Source: Pseudoduganella lutea | Lineage (GTDB): Bacteria > Pseudomonadota > Gammaproteobacteria > Burkholderiales > Burkholderiaceae_D | Assembly (NCBI RefSeq): GCF_004209755.1 | Contig: NZ_CP035913.1 | Location: forward strand, 5,518,001-5,582,000 | DNA: 64,000 nucleotides | Direction of reading: 5' to 3' | Shown: positions 50,201-61,175 of the stretch, one piece after another | Layout: each line of letters starts with the position of its first letter | Position numbering within the stretch: position 1 is the first letter of the stretch | Notes under the pieces: generated by a model | What the model was told of the DNA's origin: nothing | The model's database searches: none | The model's input: the letters and a program-made list of their open reading frames with translations, nothing else | Program-made: the position numbers and the translations under genes

Positions 50201-50462
50201 CGAGATCGAGACGGCGCTGGCCGCGCAGGACCTGAAACGCCTGGCCGAGCTGGGGCACCGCATCAAGTCGTCGGCACGCGCCGTGGGCGCCCTCGGCTTC
50301 GCCGAACTGTGCGTTGCGCTCGAGCGCGTCAAACCCGGCGACGACCCGGCGCAGGCGGCCCGCATCGTCGCCCACATGGGCCCCATGCTGGACCGGCTGC
50401 AACGTTACATCGACGTCGAACTGGAGCCGCAGCTGCGCGAGCTGGGCGGGCAGCCCGGTTGA
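47293..50462 (+). pseudogene. CHASE-PAS hybrid histidine kinase with REC and Hpt, frameshifted
   Basis: The first part (from ATG 47293, or 47233/47317) encodes TM1, a periplasmic CHASE domain (about 42-240), TM2 (about 335-355), PAS, HisKA ([11 protein letters not shown]) and HATPase ending [11 protein letters not shown]. The frame then runs out of homology. The receiver ([33 protein letters not shown]) and Hpt domain (LGHRIKSSARAVGALG) continue in the -1 frame to 50462. Adding one G to the run at 49454-49458 gives a continuous protein through [14 protein letters not shown] (NTAT)n linker lies between REC and Hpt. Either a real mutation or an assembly undercall. Confidence 0.85.
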
Positions 50463-50579
50463 ACACGGCGTTGCCGGTCTCCGCATGGCTGGCCATGTCG
50501 GTTACGCAGCGGTCACGCATCGCTCACGCATCAGTAACGCATCGGGGATAATACCGGCTTCGACTATCAAGAACGCATC

Positions 50580-53500
50580 ATGGCAACAGGCATCGCCCCC
50601 GGCTTACTCATTCTGCACGGCAACCAGCTCGAACAGCTGCGCGGTGCCGTCTTCCAGTGGCTGCGCAACAATCCGCTGGCGCCGCTGGAGTCGGACGTGA
50701 TGCTGGTGCAGTCGAACGGCGTGGCCGAATGGCTCAAGATCGCGCTGGCCGAGGAGGTGGGCGTGTGCGCCGCCACCCGCGTGGCGCTGCCGGCGCGTTT
50801 CTTGTGGGAAGCGTACCGCGCCATGCTGGGCCGTGACCGCGTGCCCCGCACGTCCGCGTTCGACAAGGGGCCCCTCACGTGGCGGCTGATGCGGCTGCTG
50901 CCGGCCCTGCTGCGCGACGATGCCTTCGAGCCGCTGCGCCATTTCCTGAAGGGCGGCTGCCAGGAGCGCCGGCTGCAGCTGGCCGAGCGGCTGTCCGACC
51001 TGTTCGACCAGTACCAGGTGTACCGCGCCGACTGGCTCGAGGACTGGGCGGCGGGGCGTGACCAGATGTGCTGCCCGCGCGGCGTGCATTACCCGCTGCC
51101 GGAGGGCCAGCGCTGGCAGGCCGCCCTGTGGCGCGCCATCATCGCCAGCGTGCCGGAAGAAGAGCGCACGCTGGGCCGCGCCGGCGTGCACACGGAATTC
51201 ATCCGTGCCGTGCAGGGCGGCGCGCAGCCGGTCTCGCGGCTGCCGCGCCGTGTCGTGCTGTTCGGCGTGTCGGCGCTGCCGTACCAGACCTTGCAGGGGC
51301 TGGCCGCGCTGGCCAGCTTCACGCAGGTGATCGTGGCGGTGCCGAACCCGTGCCGCTTCTATTGGGGCGACATCATCGACGGCCGCGACCTGCTGCGCGC
51401 CGCGCGCCGCCGCCATCCGCAGCGCAACGGCGTCGACCTCGCGCAGGTGCCAATCGAGGCGCTGCATGCGCACAGCCACCCGCTGCTGGCGAGCTGGGGC
51501 GGCAAGGGCGCGACTACATCCGCATGCTCGATGAATTCGACGAAGCCACCGCCGGGGAGGGGGCCCACCTGCGGGTGGACCTGTTCAGCGAGGGCGAGGG
51601 CGACACGCTGCTCGAACAGCTGCAGGGCGCGGTGCGCGACATGCTGCCGCTGGCCGAGCACCAGTTTCCGGTACCGGACGCGGATGATCGCTCCATCGTG
51701 TTCCACATCGCCCACAGTGTGCAGCGTGAAGTGGAAGTGCTGCACGACCGCCTGCTTGCGCTGTTCGCCGACAACCCCGGCCTGCGCCCGCGCGACATCG
51801 TGGTGATGGTGCCGGACATCGGCGTGTTCACGGCCGCCATCCACGCGGTGTTCGGGCAATACCGGAAAGGTGATCCACGCCACATCCCGTTCGAGATCGG
51901 CGACGTCAACGACCGCAGCGTCAACCCGCTGCTGGTGGCGCTGGAATGGCTGCTGCGCCTGCCGCAGCAGCGCTGCCGGCAAAGCGAGGTGCGCGACCTG
52001 CTGGACGTACCGGCCGTGTCGCGCCGCTTCGGCCTGGGCGAGGATGACCTGCCCCTGCTGGGCCGCTGGATCGAGGGTGCCCGCGTGCGCTGGGGGCTGG
52101 ACCGCGAACATCGCGCGGGCCTGGGCCTTGGCCCGACCGGCGAACAGAATGCCTGGATCTTCGGCATCCGCCGCATGCTGCTTGGCTACGCCAGTGGCGC
52201 AGGCGGCGCATTCGGCGACATCGAACCCTACGGCGAAGTGGGCGGCCTCGATGCCGCGCTGGCCGGCTCGCTGGCGCAAGTGGTCGAGGCCTTGCTGGAC
52301 TGGCGCGAGCGGCTGGCGCAGCCGCGCACGCCGTTCGAATGGGGCGAGCAGGCGCGTGCGCTGCTGGCCGCCTTCTTCGATGCCCGCGACGAAGCAGACA
52401 GGCTGACGATGAACGAGCTCGATGCCACGCTCAACGCCTGGCTGGAAACGTGCGATGGCGCCGGCTTCGACGAGCCGGTGCCGCTGCAGGTGCTGCGCGA
52501 GGCATGGCTGGGCGCGCTGGACGAGCCGTCGCTGGAACACCAGTTCGTGTCGGGCGGCGTCACGTTCTGCACGCTGATGCCGATGCGCGCCGTGCCGTTC
52601 CGCGTGGTCTGCCTGCTGGGCATGAACGATGGCGATTTCCCGCGCCGCGCCAGCCGCGCCGATTTCGACCTGCTGGCGCTGCCCGGCATGGCGCGCCCGG
52701 GCGACCGCTCGCGCCGCGACGACGACCGCTACCTGATGCTCGAAGCGGTGCTGGCCGCGCGCGACGTGCTGTATGTGAGCTGGTGTGGCCGCAATGCCCG
52801 CGACAACAGCGAGCAGCCGCCTTCCGTGCTGGTGGCCCAGCTGATCGATTACCTGAAGGCGGGCTGGCACCTCGACCTGGCCGAACGCACGGTCGAGCAT
52901 GCGCTGCAGCCGTTTTCGCGCCGCTATTTCGAACAGGGCGGCCTGCTGACCTACGCGGCGGAATGGCGCTCGGCGCACGCGCAGGGTGACGGGGACGCCT
53001 TGTCCACCACCTTGCCGGCCGGCCTGCCGCCCCACGAACTGGACGAACGCTTCCGCCTGAAGCTGGCCGGCCTGGCGGCGTTCCTGCGCCAGCCGGTGAA
53101 ATACTTCTTTGGCCAGCGGCTCGGCGTGCGCTTCGCCGACTCGGCCCTCGTCGGCGAGGACGAGGAACCGTTCGTGCTCGATGCGCTGGACCGCTATTTC
53201 CTCGAAGATGAAATGCTCGAGGACGACGGCGCCGAGGAAGAGGACGACGTGCGGGCCAGTCTCGTGGAGCGGGCGGCCCGCCTGCAGCGCGAAGGCGTGC
53301 TGCCGATCGGCGTCATCGGCGAACGCGTGCGCGACGGCCTGATCGCGGCGCTGCTGCCGGTGCGGCGCGCCTGGCTGCAACTGCGCGCCGCCTACCCGGA
53401 AGCGGCGCCGAAACTGGCGGTCGGCCTGGACCTGCACGGCGTGATCCTGGAAGACTGGATCGACGGCCTGCGCGCCGATGGCAACGCCAAGGTGTGGCTG

Positions 53501-53968
53501 GCGCAGATGTCGTCGAAGGCGCTCGACAAGTCCGGCCAGCCCCGTGGCGACAAGCTGGTCGGCGCCTGGCTGCGCCAGCTCGCGGCCGCGGCGCAGGGCG
53601 AGACCATCACCGGCCTGCTGGTGGCGCGCGATGCCGTGCTGTCGATGCCGCCGCTCGACGGCGCGATGGCCCGCGGCGCGCTGGCCGATCTTGTGGCGCT
53701 GTGGCGGCGCGGCATGGACGGGCCGCTGCCGGTGGCCAGCAAGACGGCACTGGCCCTCGTGTCCGGCGGCGACCCGCGCGAAACCTACGAGCACGGCTTC
53801 GACCGGCGCGGCGAAAAAGACGATCCCTGCCTGTATCGCCTGTGGCCGGAATACGGCGACCTGGACGCCGAGCCGGCCTTCGCCGCGACGGCGCACGCGC
53901 TGTACGGCCCGCTGGTCGACTGGCTGGCAACCGTGGAAGTGCAGCCGATCGAGGGAGGCGAGGCATGA
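50580..53968 (+). pseudogene. recC: Exodeoxyribonuclease V subunit gamma RecC, frameshifted
   Basis: RecC contacts Chi and the 3' strand in RecBCD. The reading frame opens ATG 50580 (LLILHGNQLEQL; LVQSNGVAEWLKIALAEE; FGVSALPYQTLQGLAAL) and is in phase to about 51505. The rest (GRDYIRMLDEFDEATAG; FHIAHSVQREVEVLHDRLL; RVVCLLGMNDGDFPR) continues in the -1 frame to 53968. Adding one G to GGG at 51506-51508 restores SWGGKGRDYIRMLDEF, the expected RecC sequence. The recB start overlaps its stop by 4 bp. Given the intact recB and recD, a sequencing deletion seems as likely as a true lesion. Confidence 0.88.
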
Positions 53969-56900
53969 GCCGCCTGCTCGACCCGATGACCTTCCCGCTG
54001 CACGGCACCCGGCTGATCGAGGCCAGCGCCGGCACGGGTAAAACGTGGACCATCGCCGCGCTGTACCTGCGCCTCGTGCTGGGCCATGGCGGCGACGATG
54101 CGTACGGGCGGCCGCTGCTGCCGGCCGACATCCTCGTCATGACGTTTACCCGCGCCGCGACGCGCGAGCTGTCGAACCGCATCCGCGAACGGCTCGTCGA
54201 GGCGGCCGGCTGCTTCCGCGGGCAGGTCGAGGATTGCGATCCCTACCTGGCGGGCCTGCTGGAAGCCTATCCGGACGAGGCGGCGCGCCAGCAGGCGGCG
54301 CACCGGCTGATGCTGGCGGCCGAAACGATGGACGAGGCGGCGATCTTCACGATCGACGCATGGTGCCAGCGCATGCTGCGCGAACACGCGTTCGACAGCG
54401 GCAGCCTGTTCGACGAGGAATTGATCACCGACGAGGCGGCGCTGTTCGAGGATGCGGCGCACGACTACTGGCGCCAGCAGGTGTACCCGCTGCGCGAACC
54501 GGCACTGGGTGCGCTGCTGGAGTGCTGGCCGGACGTGGAGCGGCTCAAGCGCGCGCTGCGCGAGCTGGTGAAACGGGCGGACGACGGCTGGCGTTCGGAC
54601 GAGCCGCTGGGCGCACTGGTCGGCCGTTCGCTGCGCGAGCGCGAGCAGCAACTGGCGGCGCTGAAGGAGGGCTGGACCGAACGCCTTGCGCGCATGGAGC
54701 TGTGGCTGGAGCGTCAGAAAGCGGCAAAGCAGCTGGACGGCAAGCTGATGAAGTCGAACTGGCTGGCCGGCTGGTTCGGCAGCCTGCATGCATGGGCGGC
54801 GGATCCGGCGCTGGTCGATCCCGGCCTGTCGGTCTCCGGCTGGAAGCGGCTCGTGCCATCCGGTATCGCCGAGGCCTTCAAGGGCACCGATATTCCCGAT
54901 GACTTCGCGGCGCTTGAAGCGCTGAAGGAAGCGCTGGACGCCTGCGAACCATTGGCGCACCGCCTGTACCGGCACGCCGCCGGCGTCATCGCCGCGCGCA
55001 TGGCGGAGCTGAAGGCGCGCGAACGCCAGTTCGGCTTCGCCGACATGCTGGTGCGGCTGCAAAAGGCGCTGGAAGGCGAGAACGGGGCGGCGCTGCGCCA
55101 GCGCATCACCGAACAGTACCCGGTGGCGATGGTCGACGAATTCCAGGACACGGCGCCCTCGCAGTACCGCATCTTCGACCTGCTGTACCGCGTGGCCGAC
55201 AATGATCCGGCGTTCGGCCTGTTCCTGATCGGCGACCCGAAGCAGTCGATCTACGGCTTTCGCGGTGCCGACATCCACAGCTACCTGGCCGCGCGCCGCG
55301 CCACCGAGGGCCGGCATTACCAGCTGGGCACGAACTACCGTTCCACGCGCGACGTGGTCGAAGCGGTGAACCGCATCTTCCTGCACGCGGAAAAAGGTGC
55401 CGGCGGCGGCGGTTTCGCGCAGGGCGCCTTCCGCTTCCGGCGCGGCACCGTCAATCCGCTGCCGTTCGATGCCGTCGACGCCAAGGGGCGTGGCGAGCGC
55501 CTGGTCGGCGTCGATGGCCAGTTGCAGGCCCTCACAGTGTCGTGCAGCGATGTGCCGGACCTGAAGGCCGACGGCTACCGGGAATTCTTCGCGCACCACT
55601 GCGCCGAGCACATCGTGCGGCTGCTGAACGATCCGGGCACCGGCTTCGATGGCGCAGAAGGATTCAAGCGGCTGGAACCGGCCGATATCGCGATCCTGGT
55701 GCGCGACAGGAAGGAAGCCAGTGCCATCCGGCGCGCGTTGCAACTGCGACGCGTGCCCAGCGTCTACCTGTCCGACAAGGATTCGGTGCTGGCGTCCGAC
55801 GAGGCGCGCGACGTGCTGCGCTGGCTGGCGGCGCTGGCCAATCCGCTGGACGGCGCGCTGGCCCGGGCCGCGCTGGCGACGCGCACGGCCAACATCGGGC
55901 TGGCCGAACTGGCGCGCCTGTCGTCGGACGAGCTGGCGTGGGAAGCGCGCGTCGAGCAGCTGAAGAACCTGCACACGATCTGGCAGCGGCAGGGCGTGCT
56001 GGCGATGCTGCGCCGCTTCATCCATGAACTGGGCCTGCCGGCCGCGCTGCTGGCGCCCGGCAACGTGGGTGGCGAACGCAGCCTGACGAACCTGCTGCAC
56101 CTGGCCGAGCTGCTGCAGACGGCCAGCCGCCAGCTCGATGGCGAGCAGGCACTGATCCGCTGGATGGCCGAGCAGGTCGAGGGAGAGGGCGATATGGGCG
56201 ACGAGCAGGTGCTGCGGCTGGAATCGGACGCGGAACTGGTCAAGGTGGTGACCGTGCACAAGTCCAAGGGCCTGGAATACCCGCTGGTCTACCTGCCGTT
56301 CGCCGTCACGGCGCGCAAGGTCGACAAGCGCAACCGCAGCTTCTTCGAGTACACCGATGCCGATGGCGTGCGGCGCATCGACATGGCGCTGTCCGAGGCG
56401 GCGCAGGCGGCCGTGGAGGCCGCGCGCATCGAGGAAGACCTGCGGCTGCTGTACGTGGCGCTGACGCGCGCCCGCCATTTCCTGTGGCTGGGCGTGGCCG
56501 CGCTGCCGGCCCGCAAGGAAGGCAGCAATGTGCTGCATGAATCGGCGCTGGGCTACCTGCTCACCGGCGGCGCACCGCTGCCGGCGGAGAGCCTGCAGGA
56601 GCGCTGGCGGGAGCTGGCCGGCGACTGCGGCGCGATCGGCATCGCCTCGCTGTGCCATCCCGAGCGGCCGACCATGCTCGACCGGGTGGAGAAGCGGGCG
56701 CCGCTGGCCGGCGCCGCGCCTTATCGGGCGCGTTTCGAGCGCGACTGGTCGGTCGGCAGTTTCACGTCGCTGGCGCGCGGCACCCAGGCCGCGCCACGCC
56801 ACGCGCTGGAGGAAACGCTGCTGGAAGGCGAGGGTGCCGATGTGGTGGCGGGCCGGGTGGACGAGGCGCCATGGCACCGGTTTCCGCGCGGTTCCGTGCC

Positions 56901-57609
56901 GGGCAACTTCCTGCACGAACAGCTCGAATGGCTGGCGCAGGAAGGTTTCGACTGCGTCGACGATGCCGCCTGCGAAGTGCGCATGGGCCGCCGCATCGAG
57001 CGGGCCGGCTGGGGCCACCGGGTAGACGATGCCATCGCCTGGCTGCGCGCGGCCGTGACGACGGTGCTGCCGCCGCTCGGTGCCGCGCTGCGCGACATCG
57101 GCACGCTGATGCCGGAGATGGAGTTCTGGTTTCCCAGCGAGCACCTGGCCACCGGCGCGCTCGATGCGGTGTGCCGCCGCCACCTGCTGAACGGCATCGC
57201 GCGGCCGCCGTTGCCGCAGCGCGCGCTGCACGGCATGCTGAAAGGCTTCTCGGACCTCGTGTTCGAGCACGAGGGCCGCTACTGGGTGCTGGACTACAAG
57301 TCGAACGCGCTGGGCGGCAACGACGCGGCGTACCACGCGAAGGCGCTGGCGCTGGGCATGGCCGAACACCGCTACGACGTGCAGGGGGCGATCTACCTGC
57401 TGGCGCTGCACCGGCTGCTGGCAAGCCGGCTGGGCGACGCCTACGATCCGGCCGAACAGCTGGGCGGCGCCATCTTCTTCTTCCTGCGCGGGATCGGCAA
57501 CGCGGCCACGCGCGGCTGCCACGTGCTGGAACCGGACCCGCAATTGCTCGATGACCTGGACGAGCTGTTGCAACGCGCCGCGGAAAGCGAAGGATCGACC
57601 GATGACTGA
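53965..57609 (+). CDS. recB: Exodeoxyribonuclease V subunit beta RecB
   Basis: A 1214-residue helicase/nuclease. The SF1 helicase motifs are in order: IEASAGTGKTWTI (Walker A, near residue 20), MTFTRAATRELSNRIRERL, MVDEFQDTAPSQY (Walker B), IGDPKQSIYGFRGADI, TVHKSKGLEYPLVYLPF and LLYVALTRARH. The C-terminal nuclease has GFSDLVFEHEGRYWVLDYKSN, with the Asp and Lys of the RecB nuclease site. It overlaps recC by 4 bp and recD by 8 bp. Role: double-strand-break repair and degradation of foreign linear DNA. Confidence 0.95.
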   Translation: MSRLLDPMTFPLHGTRLIEASAGTGKTWTIAALYLRLVLGHGGDDAYGRPLLPADILVMTFTRAATRELSNRIRERLVEAAGCFRGQVEDCDPYLAGLLEAYPDEAARQQAAHRLMLAAETMDEAAIFTIDAWCQRMLREHAFDSGSLFDEELITDEAALFEDAAHDYWRQQVYPLREPALGALLECWPDVERLKRALRELVKRADDGWRSDEPLGALVGRSLREREQQLAALKEGWTERLARMELWLERQKAAKQLDGKLMKSNWLAGWFGSLHAWAADPALVDPGLSVSGWKRLVPSGIAEAFKGTDIPDDFAALEALKEALDACEPLAHRLYRHAAGVIAARMAELKARERQFGFADMLVRLQKALEGENGAALRQRITEQYPVAMVDEFQDTAPSQYRIFDLLYRVADNDPAFGLFLIGDPKQSIYGFRGADIHSYLAARRATEGRHYQLGTNYRSTRDVVEAVNRIFLHAEKGAGGGGFAQGAFRFRRGTVNPLPFDAVDAKGRGERLVGVDGQLQALTVSCSDVPDLKADGYREFFAHHCAEHIVRLLNDPGTGFDGAEGFKRLEPADIAILVRDRKEASAIRRALQLRRVPSVYLSDKDSVLASDEARDVLRWLAALANPLDGALARAALATRTANIGLAELARLSSDELAWEARVEQLKNLHTIWQRQGVLAMLRRFIHELGLPAALLAPGNVGGERSLTNLLHLAELLQTASRQLDGEQALIRWMAEQVEGEGDMGDEQVLRLESDAELVKVVTVHKSKGLEYPLVYLPFAVTARKVDKRNRSFFEYTDADGVRRIDMALSEAAQAAVEAARIEEDLRLLYVALTRARHFLWLGVAALPARKEGSNVLHESALGYLLTGGAPLPAESLQERWRELAGDCGAIGIASLCHPERPTMLDRVEKRAPLAGAAPYRARFERDWSVGSFTSLARGTQAAPRHALEETLLEGEGADVVAGRVDEAPWHRFPRGSVPGNFLHEQLEWLAQEGFDCVDDAACEVRMGRRIERAGWGHRVDDAIAWLRAAVTTVLPPLGAALRDIGTLMPEMEFWFPSEHLATGALDAVCRRHLLNGIARPPLPQRALHGMLKGFSDLVFEHEGRYWVLDYKSNALGGNDAAYHAKALALGMAEHRYDVQGAIYLLALHRLLASRLGDAYDPAEQLGGAIFFFLRGIGNAATRGCHVLEPDPQLLDDLDELLQRAAESEGSTDD

Positions 57610-59602
57610 CCCGAAGCCGCCCGCGGCGTTGGACCTTCCGGCGCTGTTCGAGACGATCGACGCGCTGACCGAAAGCGGCAAGCTGCGGCGGCTGGCCGGG
57701 GCGTTCGCGCGCTTCGTGGCCACGCTGGGTCATGCGCCGCCACCCCTGCTGCTGGCCTGCCTGCTGCTGTCCGAACTGGAAGGGCGCGGGCACAGCTGCC
57801 TCGTGCTGGCCGACATGGCCGGCGATCCATCGCCGCAACTGGGCTGGCTCGACGGTGAGTGGGCCGCGCTGCGCGCGGCCGCCACCCGGGCCGGGAGCGC
57901 GCTGCCGAGGAACGTCAACGGCTGGCGCGTGGCGCTGCAAGGCTGCGAGCAGGTATGGCCGGTGGGCGACCTCGATTTCAACCAGCCGCTCGTGCTCGAT
58001 GGCGAGCGCCTGTACCTGCGCCGCTACTGGCGCGACGAGTCGACGGTGGCCGCGTCCGTGCAGTCGCGCGCGCTGGCCGAACATGCCGTCGACACGGCCG
58101 CCGTGCGGGGCTGGCTCGACAGGCTGTTCCACCATCCCGTGCGCGAGGGCGGGCCGGACTGGCAAAAGATCGCCTGCGCCGCCGCGCTGCGTGGCCAGCT
58201 GGCCGTGATCACGGGCGGTCCCGGCACGGGGAAGACGTACACGGTGGCGCGGCTGCTGGCGCTGCTGTTCGCGACCGCGGGCGAGGGCGTGCAGGGCGTG
58301 CCGGGCGTGCAAAACCTGCGCGTGGCGCTGGCCGCGCCGACCGGCAAGGCCGCCGCGCGCCTGAAACAGTCGATCGATGCGGCGCTGGACGAGCTGGCCG
58401 GCAAGCTGGGCGCCGACCTGCCGCTGCGCGAACTGGCCGGGCGGATGGGCGGGGCGCGCACCCTGCACAGCCTGTTGGGTGCGCGCCCGGACACGCGCAG
58501 CTTCGTCCACAACGCCGGCAACCCGCTGGAAGTGGACGTGCTGATCGTCGACGAGGCATCGATGGTGCACCTGGAAATGATGGCGGCGCTGCTGGCCGCG
58601 CTGCCGCCGCACGCGCGGCTGATCCTGCTGGGCGACAAGGACCAGCTGGCGTCCGTGGAGGCGGGGGCGGTGCTGGGTGACCTGTGCGCGCAGGCCGAGA
58701 GCGGCAACTACGATGCCGCCACGTGCGACTACGTGCTGGCCGCCACCGGCGAAACGATACCCGCCGCCTTCCGCGAGCGCGACGGCGGCCCGCTGGCGCA
58801 GCGCATCGTCATGCTGCGCCAGAGCCGGCGCTTCGGCGGCCCGATCGGCAGGCTGGCCCTGGCCGTCAACCGCGGCGACGCCGATGCCGCGCGCGACGTG
58901 CTGACCGGCGACAGCGAACGCAAGCTGCGCTGGATCGAAGGTGCCCGGCCGAGCGACGTGCTGGCCCTCGCCGTGCAGGGCCGGCCGGGCGCGGGCACCG
59001 GCTACCGCGATTACCTGGAACTGGTGCGTGCCGGCCCGGGCGCCGACTACGAGCGCTGGGTACGCGACGTGCTGCACCGGTTCGAGCAGTTCCGGCTGCT
59101 GTGCGCCGTGCGCGAAGGGGAGTGGGGTGTCGGGGGCCTGAACGAGGCCATCGAAGCGAAGCTGGAGGGCGCAAAGCTGATCCGCCGGCGCGGCGAGTGG
59201 TACGTGGGCCGGCCCGTGATGGTGACCCGCAACGATTACCCGACGGGCGTCTACAACGGCGACATCGGGCTCACGCTGCCCGATCCGCAGCGGCCCGATT
59301 CGCTGCGGGTCTGGTTCCCGGATGGCGAGGCGGTGCGCAGCGTGCTGGCGACGCGGCTGCGCAACGTGGAAACGGCGTTCGCGATGACGGTCCACAAGTC
59401 GCAGGGTTCCGAATTCCTGCACACGGCCATGGTGCTGCCGCCGCAGGCGAACGCCGTGCTGGCGCGCGAACTCGTCTACACCGGCATCACCCGCGCCCGC
59501 GAGTTCTTCACGCTCGTGTCGCCGAATGCCGCCGTGCTGGCCCAGGCGATCGCCGAGCGCACGCAGCGGGCCAGCGGATTGCGGCAGGCGCTGGGCACGT
59601 GA
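57602..59602 (+). CDS. recD: Exodeoxyribonuclease V subunit alpha RecD
   Basis: A 666-residue SF1B 5'-3' helicase. Motifs: ITGGPGTGKTYTVARLLALL (Walker A, about residue 205), LAAPTGKAAARL, LIVDEASMVHLEMM (Walker B), LGDKDQLASVEAGAVLGDL, and near the end FAMTVHKSQGSEFLHTAMVLP and ELVYTGITRARE. The start at 57602 lies inside the recB 3' end (8-bp overlap), so translation is coupled. It is last in recCBD. Confidence 0.95.
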   Translation: MTDPKPPAALDLPALFETIDALTESGKLRRLAGAFARFVATLGHAPPPLLLACLLLSELEGRGHSCLVLADMAGDPSPQLGWLDGEWAALRAAATRAGSALPRNVNGWRVALQGCEQVWPVGDLDFNQPLVLDGERLYLRRYWRDESTVAASVQSRALAEHAVDTAAVRGWLDRLFHHPVREGGPDWQKIACAAALRGQLAVITGGPGTGKTYTVARLLALLFATAGEGVQGVPGVQNLRVALAAPTGKAAARLKQSIDAALDELAGKLGADLPLRELAGRMGGARTLHSLLGARPDTRSFVHNAGNPLEVDVLIVDEASMVHLEMMAALLAALPPHARLILLGDKDQLASVEAGAVLGDLCAQAESGNYDAATCDYVLAATGETIPAAFRERDGGPLAQRIVMLRQSRRFGGPIGRLALAVNRGDADAARDVLTGDSERKLRWIEGARPSDVLALAVQGRPGAGTGYRDYLELVRAGPGADYERWVRDVLHRFEQFRLLCAVREGEWGVGGLNEAIEAKLEGAKLIRRRGEWYVGRPVMVTRNDYPTGVYNGDIGLTLPDPQRPDSLRVWFPDGEAVRSVLATRLRNVETAFAMTVHKSQGSEFLHTAMVLPPQANAVLARELVYTGITRAREFFTLVSPNAAVLAQAIAERTQRASGLRQALGT

Positions 59603-59711
59603 TCGTCGACCGGCGATCTCCGATGGGCAAAGCCGGGCAGCTTCGGCTACCATTGCAAGGTTTTCAACCGTGTCTTGAATGCATCTCCCCTCATCCACTA
59701 CATCGATCGAT

Positions 59712-61175
59712 ATGACCTCGTCCGCACAACCAGATAACAGCCTGCCACTCGACATGATCATCTTCGGGGGCATGGGCGACCTTGCCATGCGCAAGCTGCT
59801 GCCGGCCCTGTACATGGCCCACCTGCATGGCAACCTGCCCGCCGCGACCCGCATCATTTCCACCGGTCGCCAGGATTTCAACCGCGAGGCTTACCTGGCG
59901 TTCGTCGAGGAACATTCGCGTTCGTTCATCTCGGACGGCAACTTCGCCGACGACGCATGGCGCAGCTTCCTGCAGCGCCTGGAATTCGTGCGTGTCGACG
60001 TGCAGCAGGATGACCTGTCCGCCCTGGCAAAGGTATCGCGCGAAGGCGCGATCCGGGTGTTTTACCTGTCCACCGCGCCGTCGCTGTTCACGACCATCTG
60101 CGAGAAGCTGTCCGCTGCGGGCCTCGTCGATGCGAATGCACGCGTGGTGCTGGAAAAACCGCTCGGCAGCGACCTGGCGTCGGCGGTGGACATCAACGAG
60201 GCGGTCGGCAAGCATTTCGCGGAATCGCAGATCTACCGGATCGACCACTACCTGGGCAAGGAAACCGTGCAGAACCTGATGGTGCTGCGCTTCGGGAATT
60301 CGATCCTGGAACCGCTGTGGCGCGCGCCGAACATCTCCAGCGTGCAGATCACGGTGGCCGAGGAAGTGGGCGTCGGCAGCCGTGCCGGTTTCTACGACGG
60401 CACAGGCGCCATGCGCGACATGGTGCAGAACCACCTGCTGCAACTGCTGTGCATCGTTGCCATGGAACCGCCGGCGTCGCTGGCACCCGACGCGGTGCGC
60501 GATGAAAAGCTCAAGGTACTGCGCTCGCTGCGCCGCTTCAACCTGGCCGCCATCGCGCGCGACACCGTGCGCGGCCAGTACATCCGCGGCGCCAGCGGCA
60601 ACCAGGCCGTGCCGGGCTACCTGGAAGAAAAGAACGTGCCGCCGGACAGCGGCACCGAAACCTTCGTGGCCCTGCGCACCTATGTCGACACGTGGCGCTG
60701 GTCGAAGGTGCCGTTCTACCTGCGCACCGGCAAGCGCATGGAGCGCCGCTCGTCCAAGATTGTCGTGGAATTCGCCAATCCGCCATTCCCCCTGTTCCCT
60801 GAAACCCCGGGCGGTGTCGCCAACCGGCTGGTGATCGAGCTGCAGCCGGAAGAGGCGATCAAGCTGCAGGTGATGGCCAAGCAGCCGGGCAGCGGCATGC
60901 ACATGCAGCAGGTGGAACTGAACCTCGACCTGCATTCCGCCTTCACGCAGCGCCGCGCCGAAGCCTATGAGCGGCTGCTGATCGACGTGGTCCGCGGCCG
61001 CCTGACCCACTTCATGCGGCGCGACGAGCTGGAAGCGGCGTGGGAATGGGCGGACCCGATCATCAACGGCTGGGGCGCGCTGAACGAAAAGCCGCGTTCC
61101 TATGCGGCCGGCACCTGGGGGCCATCCGAATCGTTCGCGCTGCTCGCGCGGGACGGCTTCAGCTGGTTCGAGTAG
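59712..61175 (+). CDS. zwf: Glucose-6-phosphate dehydrogenase
   Basis: A 487-residue enzyme (498 from an alternative ATG at 59679) that oxidises glucose 6-phosphate and makes NADPH in the pentose phosphate/Entner-Doudoroff entry. The dinucleotide site reads IIFGGMGDLAMRKLLPALY (a GGMGDL variant of the usual G-A-S/T-G-DL). VVLEKPLGSDL and the active-site RIDHYLGKETVQN are intact. The stop codon TAG is hybrid: TA belongs to the gene and G is the first base of an inserted IS; without it the codon would be TAA, so the protein is unchanged. Confidence 0.93.
   Translation: MTSSAQPDNSLPLDMIIFGGMGDLAMRKLLPALYMAHLHGNLPAATRIISTGRQDFNREAYLAFVEEHSRSFISDGNFADDAWRSFLQRLEFVRVDVQQDDLSALAKVSREGAIRVFYLSTAPSLFTTICEKLSAAGLVDANARVVLEKPLGSDLASAVDINEAVGKHFAESQIYRIDHYLGKETVQNLMVLRFGNSILEPLWRAPNISSVQITVAEEVGVGSRAGFYDGTGAMRDMVQNHLLQLLCIVAMEPPASLAPDAVRDEKLKVLRSLRRFNLAAIARDTVRGQYIRGASGNQAVPGYLEEKNVPPDSGTETFVALRTYVDTWRWSKVPFYLRTGKRMERRSSKIVVEFANPPFPLFPETPGGVANRLVIELQPEEAIKLQVMAKQPGSGMHMQQVELNLDLHSAFTQRRAEAYERLLIDVVRGRLTHFMRRDELEAAWEWADPIINGWGALNEKPRSYAAGTWGPSESFALLARDGFSWFE
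61167..61174. repeat. 8-bp target-site duplication, left copy
   Basis: TTCGAGTA immediately precedes the IS left end and is the last two codons of zwf plus the first two bases of its stop codon. The identical copy is at 62001-62008. Confidence 0.9.
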
